The notes beneath the pieces are model-generated. The model was not told the DNA's origin. It worked only from the letters and a program-made list of their open reading frames with translations, and ran no database searches. The position numbers and the translations under genes were made by a program. Positions 13,090-13,227 of a DNA stretch of 13,227 nucleotides are shown piece by piece (position 1 is the stretch's first letter; each line of letters starts with the position of its first letter). Source of the stretch: Baffinella frigidus (Eukaryota > Cryptophyceae > Cryptomonadales > Baffinellaceae); NCBI GenBank assembly GCA_026770585.1, contig MU646781.1, forward strand, positions 85,842-99,068, given 5' to 3'.

Positions 13090-13227
13090 CCTGAAAATGG
13101 GGTAGTTAGGCCTACGGCATTACCTAGGACCTCCTACCGTAGGCCGAGACTTTTTGGTCCTAGGACCCCTCGGCCTACGGTAGGAGGTCCTAGGCAATGC
13201 CGTAGGCCTAACTACCCCATTTTCAGG
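13090..13227. mobile_element. 138-bp near-perfect palindromic element CCTGAAAATGGGG
   Basis: Arms of about 59 bp (CCTGAAAATGGGGTAGTTAG.. and its complement) differ at one position. The spacer CTTTTTGGTCCTAGGACCCC is itself partly palindromic. It reaches the last base of the window. The solo arm at 12425-12500 shows it is a repeat family. Confidence 0.85.

Overview
This window looks like nuclear DNA of a green alga, most likely a prasinophyte-type lineage (inference). Reasons: plant-type telomere-like TTTAGGG/CCCTAAA motifs in degenerate interstitial blocks, long (GA)n/(GT)n/(CT)n tracts, many 130-210 bp palindromic MITE-like elements, and very small exons (54-94 nt) with GT-AG borders. There is no operon-like coding, rRNA, tRNA or CRISPR array. 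Almost every long open frame is a by-product of the simple repeats; the real coding content is in exons too short to show as long ORFs.

Left half, minus strand (about 343-5208): the 5' part of a gene for an RMC1/Mic1-like protein, the accessory subunit of the Mon1-Ccz1 Rab7 exchange factor. Six exons (5140-5208, 4916-5008, 3907-3981, 1318-1411, 802-855, 343-413) join without a phase clash into 152 codons. These are colinear with the N-terminus of the RMC1 family. The rest of the gene lies left of base 1.

Middle (5210-8580): a GC-rich stretch with an uncertain proline-rich or transit-peptide-like reading (5692-6290), followed by palindromic elements, minisatellites and no confident gene.

Right half, plus strand (9226-12831): three exons (9226-9280, 11088-11178, 12739-12831) that again join in phase. 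They encode the N-terminal part of a DUF924-family protein (FWFG motif onward). Its remaining exons lie right of the window. A possible minus-strand exon of unknown identity sits in its first intron (9777-9858).

The striking feature is shared by both genes, which lie on opposite strands. Most exons are accompanied in the neighbouring introns by extra full or partial copies that usually keep a splice site, embedded in telomere-like repeats: RMC1 exons 3, 4 and 5; DUF924 exons A (three extra), B (one extra) and C (about seven extra, two inverted). The CCCTAAA strand of the repeats is mostly the sense strand of the gene. In several copies a CCCTAACCCAG run itself forms the acceptor. A second theme is families of nested palindromes that share an inner core but have unrelated, equally palindromic outer arms.
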